From Veillonellaceae bacterium (GTDB lineage: Bacteria; Bacillota; Negativicutes; Veillonellales; Veillonellaceae), in NCBI GenBank assembly GCA_900765165.1, contig CAAFQR010000042.1, forward strand, positions 1-64,000: DNA of 64,000 nucleotides, given 5' to 3'. The position numbers were made by a program, and so were the translations under genes. Shown piece by piece: positions 28,211 through 36,490 of this stretch. Position 1 is the first letter of the stretch, and every line of letters begins with the position of its first letter. The notes beneath the pieces are model-generated. The model was not told where the DNA came from. It ran no database searches and saw only the letters and a program-made list of their open reading frames with translations.

Positions 28211-28225
28211 GTATACATTGTATAC
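28211..28225. promoter_or_regulatory. Palindrome upstream of the transport promoter
   Basis: GTATAC-ATT-GTATAC is a perfect inverted repeat about 60 bases upstream of the -35 box, and between that promoter and the 3' end of the ncRNA gene. A binding site for a dimeric regulator is plausible, but the regulator is unknown. Confidence 0.35.
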
Positions 28226-28277
28226 AAACCGGGGTACGTAAACACAAAGCTAGCTACAAAAATACAAGTCTGAATAC

Positions 28278-28522
28278 AAAAATAAGCGACAGGACGTATT
28301 AACTACATCCCATCGCTTCTGTACACGGCTGACCTGGTCTTTGCCCCCACACTCGCCTGCTGGAGGTTTCGCTCTTAAGCCTGTGGCTCCCCACTACTAC
28401 CCCTCTCGGTTTTTCCGGCAGGTCTTACTTCTAAGCCGCACCATGCTCACAACGTCTTTGCATTGCTTACGTGGATCGTTTTGCCTGCGACTGGCCTCGA
28501 CTTTCAACCACAGACCCGTATG
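28278..28522 (-). ncRNA. Structured non-coding RNA of unknown family
   Basis: A complete transcription unit without a credible ORF runs about 245 bases from just after the TATAAT at 28,529-28,534 to an intrinsic terminator. The terminator stem is AAGCGA/TCGCTT with inner GGA/TCC pairs, then AUUUUUG. The body (about 205 bases) is GC-richer than its flanks and folds: CTGTGG near the 5' end pairs with CCACAG, GCAGG with CCTGC, CTTA-GAAG-TAAG makes a tetraloop hairpin, CGG-AAAAA-CCG another, and GGTCT near the 5' end pairs with AGACC near the 3' end. The hallmarks of SRP RNA, RNase P RNA and tmRNA are absent. 6S RNA or the raiA-motif RNA (about this size) are possibilities I cannot confirm. Confidence 0.68.
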
Positions 28523-28528
28523 CTAGCT

Positions 28529-28557
28529 ATTATACTGAAGTCTGGAAATTTTGTCTA
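28529..28557 (-). promoter_or_regulatory. Sigma-A promoter of the ncRNA
   Basis: TAGACA, a 17-base spacer, then TATAAT. Further upstream (28,570-28,607) AGTATCAA and TTGATACT form an inverted repeat that could be a regulator site. The remaining bases up to 28,791 belong to the divergent leader of the HD-GYP gene, with a TATAAT at 28,739-28,744 on the plus strand. Confidence 0.75.
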
Positions 28558-28791
28558 TACCTATAGCAATATAGTATCAAAAACGCCAAAGTTCCTCTTG
28601 ATACTTTAGTCAACGAAAATCAGGATTTTGTAAAAAGACTGTAAATAAGGGCATTCTCTAATAACATAAAACGGATGTACTATGAGCTAAACACATAGGT
28701 AGAGAATCCTCGGTATACCCAAATGAATCAATCTGGTGTATAATGTTTATACTATTGAAAGGAACAGGGGAACGAGGGAAGGATTTACAGT

Positions 28792-29394
28792 ATGTTTATG
28801 TTATCGTTAATGCAACCGTCCGGCCTTTACGAGCTGGAAAAGGACAGTCTAGAAGCCATCAGTGCAGAATTGCTGCAGATGATTCAGATGAAAAGTCACG
28901 AGTTGTATAATCACTCCTTGAACGTAGCCAATTATTCGGTCAGTATTGCCGCAAAAATGGGGTTACCGAAAAACGAAATAGAACAGATTCGACATGCCGC
29001 CCTCTTGCACGACGTGGGGCTTTTGGTCATGCCGAATGCAACACTGAAGAAAGCTCCGTTCTTCAACCGTCAGGAATTGTCGCGTTACAAACAACATCCG
29101 GTGAACGGCGCCAACATGATTGAAAACTATCCGTGTTGCCAAGACATCTTGCCCTATATTCGCTATCATCACGAACGTTGGGACGGATCCGGTTATCCTA
29201 AGCATTTGCAGGGAGCAAATATCCCCTTAGGTGCCCGCATCATCGGCATTGCCGATTACTACGATTCGGCGGTTAATCCGTCTACCGAATCTTGGTCCAA
29301 AACCAAACGTACCGTCAAGGAAGAATTATTCAGCGGATCGTCCATCTACTTCGATCCCGATGTGGTGAAAGCCTTCATCGAAATTCTAGGCTAA
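28792..29394 (+). CDS. Stand-alone HD-GYP domain phosphodiesterase
   Basis: The 200-residue protein is essentially one HD-GYP domain. Seen: HSLNVANYSVSIAAKMG, LLHDVGLLVMP (HD pair), HPVNGANMIEN, IRYHHERWDGSGYP (HHExxDGxGYP, the GYP signature intact) and GARIIGIADYYDS. HD-GYP enzymes hydrolyse cyclic di-GMP or related dinucleotides. No sensor or receiver domain is attached. It is the only plus-strand gene for tens of kilobases; GGAAGGA precedes the ATG by about nine bases and a TATAAT lies about 48 bases upstream. No diguanylate cyclase gene is seen in the window. Confidence 0.87.
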   Translation: MFMLSLMQPSGLYELEKDSLEAISAELLQMIQMKSHELYNHSLNVANYSVSIAAKMGLPKNEIEQIRHAALLHDVGLLVMPNATLKKAPFFNRQELSRYKQHPVNGANMIENYPCCQDILPYIRYHHERWDGSGYPKHLQGANIPLGARIIGIADYYDSAVNPSTESWSKTKRTVKEELFSGSSIYFDPDVVKAFIEILG

Positions 29395-29445
29395 AAAGAG
29401 CTCATATAACAGGAACGAAATCTTGTTATATAAGCTCTTTTTTAT
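29394..29445. terminator. Bidirectional terminator between convergent genes
   Basis: AAAAAGAGCT-C-ATATAACA pairs with TGTTATATAAGCTCTTTTTT; poly-U follows on both strands. It separates the HD-GYP gene (plus) from the macrodomain gene (minus), whose last codons it overlaps. Confidence 0.88.
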
Positions 29446-30263
29446 TTGCCCAAAAGGCTCTGGTATATGGTGAAATCACTAGCCTTAAAGACGTTAAAGA
29501 TTACTTGCTGCACGGTTCCTTCCGGATGGGCCGCTAAGTACTGCTTCACTGTCTTCACGGCTATCTTCGCCGCTTCATCCTGTGGGAACATAAACACACC
29601 GGTGGAAATGCAACAAAATGCGATGCTGGTTAATTGGTTGCACGCCGCCAGCTGTAAGCTTTCTTCATAGCATTTCGCCAATAAGTCCTTATCGCGCTTC
29701 GTCAGCGGCCCTCGAATGATAGGCCCTACGATGTGAATTACCTTTTTCGCCGGTAAGTTGTAACCTGGTGTTATCAGCGGCTCTGCTGTAGGCATTTCAA
29801 AGTGCTGCCCCTTTTGCTTACGCAGCTGCGCCATCTGATGATAACACTCATTGCGAAGCTGAACGCCGGCCATAGTGTGAATTATATTATCAATACAATT
29901 ATGGAGCGGATGAAAGCATCCTAGCATTTGGCTGTTGGCGGCGTTCACAATAGCATCACAACGGAGCGTTGTAATATCCCCTTGCCATAAATACAGGCGA
30001 TCATCTAACTTCGACGGTTTCAAATCGTTTACGTCGGTAATCCCCTTCTCTGCTGTTAATGCCTGCAGCACTTCGTCTTGCACATTTATAAATTCATCGC
30101 TTACCATGCCGGGTCGCCGAATATTACATAGAGCACGAAACAACTGAAACGCTTCTTCTTCATTGTCCGGCAATTCGCCATCGTAAAAGCCGGGGTTTTC
30201 TTGTTGCAATTCGTGGATTAAATAGGTTAGCTTTTTTAGCTTCGCAGCATTCTCTATTGCCAT
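29442..30263 (-). CDS. Zinc-dependent macrodomain protein (ADP-ribosyl hydrolase, SirTM-linked)
   Basis: The 273-residue protein has a helical N-terminal extension (1-75) and a macrodomain (DAIVNAANSQMLGC, GPIIRGP, CCISTGVFMFP). The GCFHPLHNCIDN segment carries the Cys/His/Cys ligands that define the Zn-macrodomain family, which reverses ADP-ribosylation and is habitually encoded beside class M sirtuins. Here the SirTM gene ends four bases upstream. In staphylococci and streptococci such operons also contain a GcvH-like carrier and LplA2 lipoate ligase; neither is present here. Confidence 0.9.
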   Translation of the reverse strand: MAIENAAKLKKLTYLIHELQQENPGFYDGELPDNEEEAFQLFRALCNIRRPGMVSDEFINVQDEVLQALTAEKGITDVNDLKPSKLDDRLYLWQGDITTLRCDAIVNAANSQMLGCFHPLHNCIDNIIHTMAGVQLRNECYHQMAQLRKQKGQHFEMPTAEPLITPGYNLPAKKVIHIVGPIIRGPLTKRDKDLLAKCYEESLQLAACNQLTSIAFCCISTGVFMFPQDEAAKIAVKTVKQYLAAHPEGTVQQVIFNVFKASDFTIYQSLLGK

Positions 30264-30266
30264 CGC

Positions 30267-31207
30267 TTACTCCCCTTTCTTGAGCAACGTCAGCACATCG
30301 CCAATATCGTAGTTAATGCAAATGGAACGGTCCTGAATTTCTTTCGGCGCGGCCGCTTCGCCGTAATTGATGTTACCATAAAAAGCTTCCGGATTGCTTG
30401 CTACAGCACGCCAGAACGGAAATTTAATAATAGACGGCGTATTCATGCCAACGCCTAGTTCAAGATATAACACATGTCCTGTTTGGTGCGCTTCTAAGAA
30501 GTCATAATAGCGGTCATTCGCAGCATACCAACCATCGTCTTCTACAAATTTATCGTCGGCCCGAAGATTGGTGGTCATATCGCTACCATCGTCGGACATT
30601 TAGGAATTAACTTCATCGGTATGCGCATCGAAACCTTCTGCCCTTCCGGCCATTGGTAAATGCCATTTTCGTCTTTCACAAAGCCTTGGGCTTCTAACAT
30701 TTTATACACTTGGTCTTCATTATCGTAAGTCTTACGGATTTTTGGATTTACGCTTTGCCATAAACCATAATCCCCTTGGGTATAGAAAAGACGCTGTTTA
30801 TCGAAGCCGGTTCGCTGGAACTGATGATCTACATTAGTAGTTAATACAAAATACGCTTTGCCCTTCACCAAGTCTAGCAAATCTATATACACCGGCTTTG
30901 GCGCCGGCACATAACGGTTAATATAAATATGACGGCTCCACCATGCCCAAAACATCTCCTTGTCAGGAAATGGATAAAAACCACCGGAATATATATCCTT
31001 AATGCCAAAACGCTCTTTGAAATCTGAAAAATAGCGGTCAAATCGCTCGCCACTGTACCTAAAGCCAGCGGATGTCGATAAACCAGCACCAGCGCCGATG
31101 ATTACCGCATCACAAGTGTTAAGCTGAGACTTTAACGCTACGACCTGCTGGCGGATCTCATCGGTTATCTCGCTAGGAACCGGCTTGGGATTGTAGGGGA
31201 AAAACAT
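30267..31207 (-). pseudogene. Class M sirtuin (SirTM) interrupted by a frameshift
   Basis: The two frames together make one SirTM protein ADP-ribosyltransferase of about 312 residues. The first frame (30,575-31,207, good AGGAGG) carries IIGAGAGLSTSAGFRYSG and LTTNVDHQFQRTGF, the NAD-binding and catalytic regions. It reads KLIPKCP and then runs out of frame. The second frame (30,267-30,599) continues exactly where homologues do: DDGSDMTTNLRADDKFVEDDGW. A -1 shift (or one missing base) at about 30,593-30,595 joins them without loss. There is no classical slippery heptamer. It could be a sequencing error, a recent mutation, or two polypeptides: the second frame has its own ATG overlapping the first by 24 bases. 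Confidence 0.82.
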
Positions 31208-31240
31208 GAGGAACCTCCTGGAATTTATGCGGTTGCTTTC

Positions 31241-31263
31241 GTTGTAACTATTTCAGTTACAAC
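31241..31263. promoter_or_regulatory. Operator-like inverted repeat of the SirTM-macrodomain operon
   Basis: GTTGTAACT and AGTTACAAC form a perfect 9-5-9 inverted repeat just downstream of the predicted transcription start, an ideal place for a repressor. The regulator is not encoded next to it. Confidence 0.6.
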
Positions 31264-31273
31264 TTATACAATC

Positions 31274-31302
31274 AGTATAAAACTCCCTCACAATATTGTC
31301 AA
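31274..31302 (-). promoter_or_regulatory. Sigma-A promoter of the SirTM-macrodomain operon
   Basis: TTGACA, a 17-base spacer, then TATACT, about 67 bases upstream of the SirTM ATG. Confidence 0.85.
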
Positions 31303-31332
31303 CTACTGCCAGCCAAACGACAGCCTATACCT

Positions 31333-31498
31333 GTATATATATCTGTTCAAAGAATATTGGCATTTTTGATTTTCATGCTTCATTTGGTACCAAACCCATA
31401 TAATTCCGTATAAATTTTTCAAAAATGCATTCATTATTCATAGATGAAGCATGAAAATCAAAAAACGAAAAATCGCGCAAACAACTATATATACACCT
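31333..31498. repeat. Inverted pair of a dispersed repeat (copies A and B)
   Basis: Copy A (about 31,333-31,385, plus) and copy B (about 31,441-31,498, minus) share a TATATA block, CTGTTT-like and GATTTTT-like stretches, and a perfectly inverted 21-base core (31,363-31,383 against 31,444-31,464; core TTTTTGATTTTCATGCTTC). A third copy is at 59,978-60,035. The 58-base centre has no ORF. The stretch 31,303-31,545 otherwise holds nothing I can name. Confidence 0.65.
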
Positions 31499-31545
31499 CT
31501 CCGACCTTCAAAATTGCATTCCAGCAGGAAAAAATTATAAATATC

Positions 31546-32289
31546 TCAATGTCCTCCAGCCAACGTCAGTCCATATATTGTCTCCACGCCCATTTCCTTC
31601 AGCACCATGGCCGCCGATACCAACGTAGCCCCTGTCGTAAAGATATCATCAACCAATAACACAGTCTTCCCTTTTAAGCAGCCAGACCGCGCCACGTTTG
31701 GCAAGGGGTGAAAGGCGCCTTGCATGTTTTCCGCACGTTCGGTACGGGTCAAACCGAACATGGCTTTGGTGTCGCCTTGCTTGCCCAGCGCATCAAGCCA
31801 CTGGAACTTCGTAGCGCCAATGCTAATGCCATTACCACTGCGACCATTGCCGCCGAGGCCTTTCATTTCAGAGGAAAGAGCTTGCAGTTCGTGAGCCCAA
31901 TCCTTAAATAGTAAATCGACTTGGTTATAGCCGCGAATCTTCCGTTTTTTGTCACTTACCGGTATGGGTACCACATAATCGGGCTGCCAATTGAGCGCGG
32001 CACAACGAAACGATGCTAAAAAAGGAGCAGCCCCGCGGGACCGCTCCTTTTTACCGTTAAATTTTATATCGCGCAACAATACTTTTAGACCGCCGTCATA
32101 ATGACCCAACGCCCAAACCTCAGCGAAGAGGCGCTCATCCACATCGGGCATGCGCCGTACGTCAAGCACTGCTTCAAAACAGTCCTGACACCATTCGCCG
32201 CTGTAATGGCGTTCACTACCGCAACCGGGGCAAGTAGGCGGGAAGATGAAATCCCCGACCAAATTCAACCACGTGCGTACGCTTGTCAT
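31546..32289 (-). CDS. comF: ComF-family phosphoribosyltransferase-like protein
   Basis: The 247-residue protein has an N-terminal zinc motif (CPGCG ... CQDCF, residues about 20-37) and a type I PRTase-like domain with the PRPP loop VLLVDDIFTTGAT. ComFC/GntX proteins take part in natural DNA uptake in competent bacteria and in DNA repair. It follows recD2 with no gap (stop and start adjoin at 32,289/32,290), another DNA-processing gene. Confidence 0.88.
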   Translation of the reverse strand: MTSVRTWLNLVGDFIFPPTCPGCGSERHYSGEWCQDCFEAVLDVRRMPDVDERLFAEVWALGHYDGGLKVLLRDIKFNGKKERSRGAAPFLASFRCAALNWQPDYVVPIPVSDKKRKIRGYNQVDLLFKDWAHELQALSSEMKGLGGNGRSGNGISIGATKFQWLDALGKQGDTKAMFGLTRTERAENMQGAFHPLPNVARSGCLKGKTVLLVDDIFTTGATLVSAAMVLKEMGVETIYGLTLAGGH

Positions 32290-34449
32290 TTATACCACTC
32301 CTTGCAGTCGTTCCTTAAATAATGTATACCGATCATCATCGCTGCCGGTAGCCACCGCTTTCGCCACCGCATCCGGCGTCCCGACGAGGACCACCTTGCG
32401 GCGCGCACGAGTTACTGCCGTGTACAGCAATTTGCTCTGGAGCATAATGGAGTACGGCGGTATGAACGGGATGATGACCACTTCATACTCACTGCCTTGA
32501 CTCTTATGCACCGTAATGGCGTAAGCGGACATTAACGATTCCAAATCTTCGACGGACACGCGCAATTCTTTATCTACAAAGCGTATGAACACGTCTGTCT
32601 TCGAAATGGCGTAAATAATGCCGATTTCGCCGTTATATACTTCTAAATCGTAATTGTTGAGAACCTGGATAACCTTGTCGCCAACGCGGAACTTTCGTCC
32701 GGCGCTGGTAATTTCACCGACGGACGGATCACTATTTACCGCATCCTGAACGGCTTTGGATATGGCCACACTGCCTGCCGCACCCTTTCGCATTGGTGAA
32801 ATAATCTGTATATCCAGCGGATCGTCGGACTGCGCCAGCTCGCGCAGGTACACAGCCACGAGGGCTGCCATCATATCCTTAATGGTATGAACCTCGATAA
32901 ACTCGAAATCCTCATTGCTCGTTAAATCCGGCAATTTACCTTCATTGATGAGATGGGCGTTCGCTACAATACGGTTCCCCTTCTGCTGCCGATAAATAGC
33001 GGACAATCGCGTAAAAGGCACCGCCTCAGAATCTAGCAAATCGCGAAGCACAAAGCCTGCACCAATTGGGGGCAACTGGTCCACGTCACCAACGATAACT
33101 ACATACGCCGTAGGCGGCACCGCCGCTAACAACGCGTGATAAAGCCGAATGTTTAACATAGACGCTTCGTCTACGATGATAACATCCGCTTCTAATGGGT
33201 CATCCTCGTTCTTCGTGAACTCATAGCTTTCGCCGCCTTGTACCGGCATCAAGAGACGATGAATGGTCATGGCTTCATAGCCCGTCGCTTCCGTTAATCG
33301 CTTAGCTGCCCGGCCCGTTGGGGCACACAGTAAAACACGGGACAAACCGGCCCGAGAAAAGCCATCGGCTAAGGCACGAACAATAGTGGTCTTGCCGGTA
33401 CCGGGACCGCCGGTAATCACCGACAATGTATTGCCAAAGGCCATGCGGATAGCATCCTTCTGCTCATCACCTAAGTCAATTCGCTGCTCCTTGCCGAAGC
33501 CTTCGATGAAGCCTTCTACATCAAGGGGCAAATCACGGCCATTTTCCAATAGGCGACTGGTTAGACCAGCCCCTTCGGACTCGGCGTAATAAAGCGCCGG
33601 CGTATAGATATACATACTGCCTTCGTGCTCTTCGCCCACCAGCTGACCGTACTGAAGCAAATCTTCAATGCGCGCTGCAATTTCATCGGCAAAATCGCCG
33701 AGCAAATTGTAAATGCGACCGATTAACTCGTCGGCCGGCAAACAGCTGTGGCCACTATCCTCGATACCATCGATGATAGTAAACACAGCAGCTTCCAATC
33801 GACGGTCATCATCGAGAGGAATTTCTAAATGCTTCGCCAGCGTATCTGCCATGGAAAAGGTTACCGAATGGTCCAGCCGCATCAGCGTATACGGATTATC
33901 CCGTAGCGCATCGATAGCGCGGGCCCCATACGTATCATAGAGAATACGACTCCACTTCGAGCTAAGACCTGCATCTTCTAGGAACTGATTGATGTCGGAC
34001 AAAATTCCTTCGCCGCGAAGCGTGTTATATAAATCCTCCTTCACCGATTTACGGATGTTAGGCACATCCATGATTTCAGAAGGATTATCGGACTGAAGCA
34101 CGTCAACGATGGACTCGCCAAAGTGCGCCAACACCTTGTCAACGGACTTTTCACCAAAGCCCTTAACGCCAAGATTCAGCAAATACAGCTTCGCACCACC
34201 TATGGTATCCGGCTTCACCTTCTGCATAGAGAACACGGAAAACTGCTCGCCGTACTTCTTGTGCTCTACGAAGCGGCCCTTAAGCTCCAGCTCATCGCCT
34301 TCCTTCGGCGCCTCTGCATTGACCGTACAAACAATGCGTTCGTCATTGTAATCATAGATGACAAAGACACTGTACGTATTGGCCGTGTTGGTGAAAAACA
34401 CACGCTGTACCGTACCGCGCAGCACTTCATTGTTTGTGTCAGCAGACAT
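32290..34449 (-). CDS. recD2: RecD2-type 5'-3' DNA helicase
   Basis: The 719-residue SF1B helicase has an N-terminal OB/helix-hairpin-helix region (NLGVKGFGEKSVDKVLAHFG), Walker A VITGGPGTGKTT, Walker B VIIVDEASML, motif III GDVDQLPPIGAG, IYRQQ and the C-terminal motif AYAITVHKSQGSEYEVV and YTAVTRARR. RecD2 acts without RecBC in replication-fork repair and mismatch repair. No recB or recC is adjacent. Confidence 0.94.
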   Translation of the reverse strand: MSADTNNEVLRGTVQRVFFTNTANTYSVFVIYDYNDERIVCTVNAEAPKEGDELELKGRFVEHKKYGEQFSVFSMQKVKPDTIGGAKLYLLNLGVKGFGEKSVDKVLAHFGESIVDVLQSDNPSEIMDVPNIRKSVKEDLYNTLRGEGILSDINQFLEDAGLSSKWSRILYDTYGARAIDALRDNPYTLMRLDHSVTFSMADTLAKHLEIPLDDDRRLEAAVFTIIDGIEDSGHSCLPADELIGRIYNLLGDFADEIAARIEDLLQYGQLVGEEHEGSMYIYTPALYYAESEGAGLTSRLLENGRDLPLDVEGFIEGFGKEQRIDLGDEQKDAIRMAFGNTLSVITGGPGTGKTTIVRALADGFSRAGLSRVLLCAPTGRAAKRLTEATGYEAMTIHRLLMPVQGGESYEFTKNEDDPLEADVIIVDEASMLNIRLYHALLAAVPPTAYVVIVGDVDQLPPIGAGFVLRDLLDSEAVPFTRLSAIYRQQKGNRIVANAHLINEGKLPDLTSNEDFEFIEVHTIKDMMAALVAVYLRELAQSDDPLDIQIISPMRKGAAGSVAISKAVQDAVNSDPSVGEITSAGRKFRVGDKVIQVLNNYDLEVYNGEIGIIYAISKTDVFIRFVDKELRVSVEDLESLMSAYAITVHKSQGSEYEVVIIPFIPPYSIMLQSKLLYTAVTRARRKVVLVGTPDAVAKAVATGSDDDRYTLFKERLQGVV

Positions 34450-34461
34450 AGCTAGCCTCCA

Positions 34462-35229
34462 TTACCGGAAAACCGGCGGCAATGCTGCAGCAATCTGATC
34501 TACCGCATCTTCAACCGTACCGGCGTTCAACACCTTCACGTGGGACACTTTTTCATAGAGCGGATACCGTTCTTCGTAAAGGCGGAAAATATATTCAATG
34601 CTTTCCTTCAAAAGCGGGCGAATTTCCATATCCAAATCATCGAGAATCTGCGTTACATCGCGATGCAAGAACACTACGAGACCATGGTCACGCATCAATT
34701 CGGAAGACTTTTCGGACAAAATCGTGCCGCCGCCTGTTGCAACAACGGAAGCGCCCTTCGTTTCCACAATATCCTTCAACGCTTCATATTCATACTGACG
34801 GAACGCTTCTTCGCCGTCGTGGATGATAATATTCTGGATGGACTTCTTCGCCTTTTCCTGAATCAACGCATCAAGGTCATAGAACTCCATGCCTTCGCGG
34901 CGCGCCAACGCACGACCAACCGTGGTTTTGCCGGCGCCAGGCATACCAATGAGGAAAATGGACTGCTGAATATGGTCCTTCTGGCAATCCTTGCAAATAT
35001 CCATAACAGCATGCACGAACGACGTAACGTAAGGCTTAAACTCGTCGTCATTAATCTGTGCTAACGCCTTTTCCAACACGATTTTTTCACGAGCCGGATC
35101 AAAAATGCTCTTGCCCGTTTCCTCCTTAATCTTTGCAATGGTCAACACCTTCTGCAAACGATCCTGGAACAGCTTCAATAACTCTTTATCGATTTGATCT
35201 ATTTCTTTACGGGTTGTTTCTAAATCCAT
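34462..35229 (-). CDS. aroK: Chorismate mutase (AroQ)-shikimate kinase fusion
   Basis: The 255-residue protein consists of two enzymes. Residues 1-85 form an AroQ-type chorismate mutase (RKEIDQIDKELLKLFQDRL, ... REKIVLEKA); residues about 88-255 form shikimate kinase (LIGMPGAGKTTVGRALA Walker A, FYDLDALIQ, VATGGGTIL, RPLL). They catalyse different steps of aromatic amino-acid synthesis, shikimate phosphorylation and chorismate to prephenate. The gene lies upstream of recD2 by 12 bases and downstream of an aminotransferase that could finish phenylalanine or tyrosine synthesis. Confidence 0.9.
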   Translation of the reverse strand: MDLETTRKEIDQIDKELLKLFQDRLQKVLTIAKIKEETGKSIFDPAREKIVLEKALAQINDDEFKPYVTSFVHAVMDICKDCQKDHIQQSIFLIGMPGAGKTTVGRALARREGMEFYDLDALIQEKAKKSIQNIIIHDGEEAFRQYEYEALKDIVETKGASVVATGGGTILSEKSSELMRDHGLVVFLHRDVTQILDDLDMEIRPLLKESIEYIFRLYEERYPLYEKVSHVKVLNAGTVEDAVDQIAAALPPVFR

Positions 35230-35273
35230 ACTTACCTCTCTTGCTACGCTGCCCGTACTAGGCTCCTACGACT

Positions 35274-35302
35274 TTTATTTCACCAAAAGCCTGTGAAATA
35301 AA
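35274..35302. terminator. Hairpin built from two inverted GTGAAATAA motifs
   Basis: TTTATTTCAC (35,274-35,283) and GTGAAATAAA (35,293-35,302) pair perfectly around a nine-base loop. It lies between the aminotransferase stop (35,306) and the aroK fusion start, and a partial U-run follows on the minus strand (AAAAGTCG). It is a candidate terminator or attenuator. Confidence 0.55.
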
Positions 35303-35305
35303 GGA

Positions 35306-36490
35306 CTAGCGTAAATTAGCTTTTAATACATCGGCAATGCGTCCGATTCCTTCGCGAATCACCGCTTCATCGTTGTACGAATAGTTGAGTCTGAAATAAT
35401 TGGCATGACCTGGAGACGCAAAGAACAGCTCGCCAGGCACGAAGGCCACCTTCTTAGCCACGCACTGCTTAAATAATTCGCGGGCGTTCATGTATTCCGG
35501 CAAGGTAACCCATATGAAAAGGCCCCCTTCCGGTCGCGTATAGGTCACTTCCTTCGGAAATTGTTCGTCCATGAGCTTCAGCATGATGTCCCGGCGCTGA
35601 CGATACAAGTCCTTAATCTTCTGCACATGACCATCAAAATCGAAATTCTCAAGCCACGCTTGTGCCACATACTGCACGAACGGCGGCGTGGACAAGTCCA
35701 TGTTCTGCTTGAGCAAATCGCACTTTTCAATGACCTTAGGCTGCGCGGCAATCCAGCCAAGACGCATGCCCGGCGCAAAGGTTTTCGAGAAAGTGCCTAA
35801 GGAACACACCAAACCCTTCGTATCGAAGGCGGTTAAAGAAGGTAAATATTCACCTTCGTAGCGAAGCTCGCCGTACGGGTTATCTTCGATGATAGGCACT
35901 TCGTACTTGTCCACCACGCGCATCAATGCTTCACGTCGTTCAGCGGTCCAGGTGATACCTGTCGGGTTCTGGAAGTCCGTTACGATGTAAATCAGCTTCA
36001 CATCGTGAGTAGCCAAAGCTTTTTCCAGTTCTGAAATAATCATGCCTTTACCATCGCCGGGAATTTCAATGTAGTTGACGCCGGTTAAATCAAAGGCGGT
36101 AATCGCCCCTAAATAAGACGGCTGTTCCACGATAACCGTGTCACCTTTATTGCAGAACACGCGGCACAAAATATCCAGTGCTTGCTGCGACCCATTGGTA
36201 ACCATTACATTATCAGCGGTGTACTTTGTCTTCACAATGCGGTTCATGCGTGCCGCAATGCTAGCCCGTAACGGCTCATGGCCCAAGGACGGACCATACT
36301 GCAACGCTTTACCGGGATTGCTTTTAAGAACAATATCTACAGCCTTACCGATTTCGTCGGCCGGAAAGGACTCTTCGGCCGGCAAACCACCGGCGAAGGA
36401 TATCATGTCCGGTTGTGAGATAAGCTTTAAAATCTCACCGGTATCAGAGCCTTTAATTGCATTTACAGAATCAGAAAAACGTAATGCCAT
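35306..36490 (-). CDS. PLP-dependent aminotransferase, class I/II (paralogue of 25,008 gene)
   Basis: The 394-residue enzyme has the PLP lysine in CSLGTFSKTFAPGMRLGW, TDFQNPTG and IIEDNPYGELRY. It resembles LysN/aromatic (2-aminoadipate, tyrosine) aminotransferases. The ATG at 36,490 follows GGGAGGAGG; an earlier ATG exists at 36,529. The position before the chorismate mutase-shikimate kinase gene favours a role in aromatic amino-acid metabolism (inference). A TATAAT at 36,540-36,545 may be its own -10 box. Confidence 0.88.
   Translation of the reverse strand: MALRFSDSVNAIKGSDTGEILKLISQPDMISFAGGLPAEESFPADEIGKAVDIVLKSNPGKALQYGPSLGHEPLRASIAARMNRIVKTKYTADNVMVTNGSQQALDILCRVFCNKGDTVIVEQPSYLGAITAFDLTGVNYIEIPGDGKGMIISELEKALATHDVKLIYIVTDFQNPTGITWTAERREALMRVVDKYEVPIIEDNPYGELRYEGEYLPSLTAFDTKGLVCSLGTFSKTFAPGMRLGWIAAQPKVIEKCDLLKQNMDLSTPPFVQYVAQAWLENFDFDGHVQKIKDLYRQRRDIMLKLMDEQFPKEVTYTRPEGGLFIWVTLPEYMNARELFKQCVAKKVAFVPGELFFASPGHANYFRLNYSYNDEAVIREGIGRIADVLKANLR

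Noticed and set aside
28341..28526. Plus-strand frame of 61 codons across the ncRNA
   Set aside because: There is no ribosome-binding site, and the composition reflects the complement of a structured RNA.
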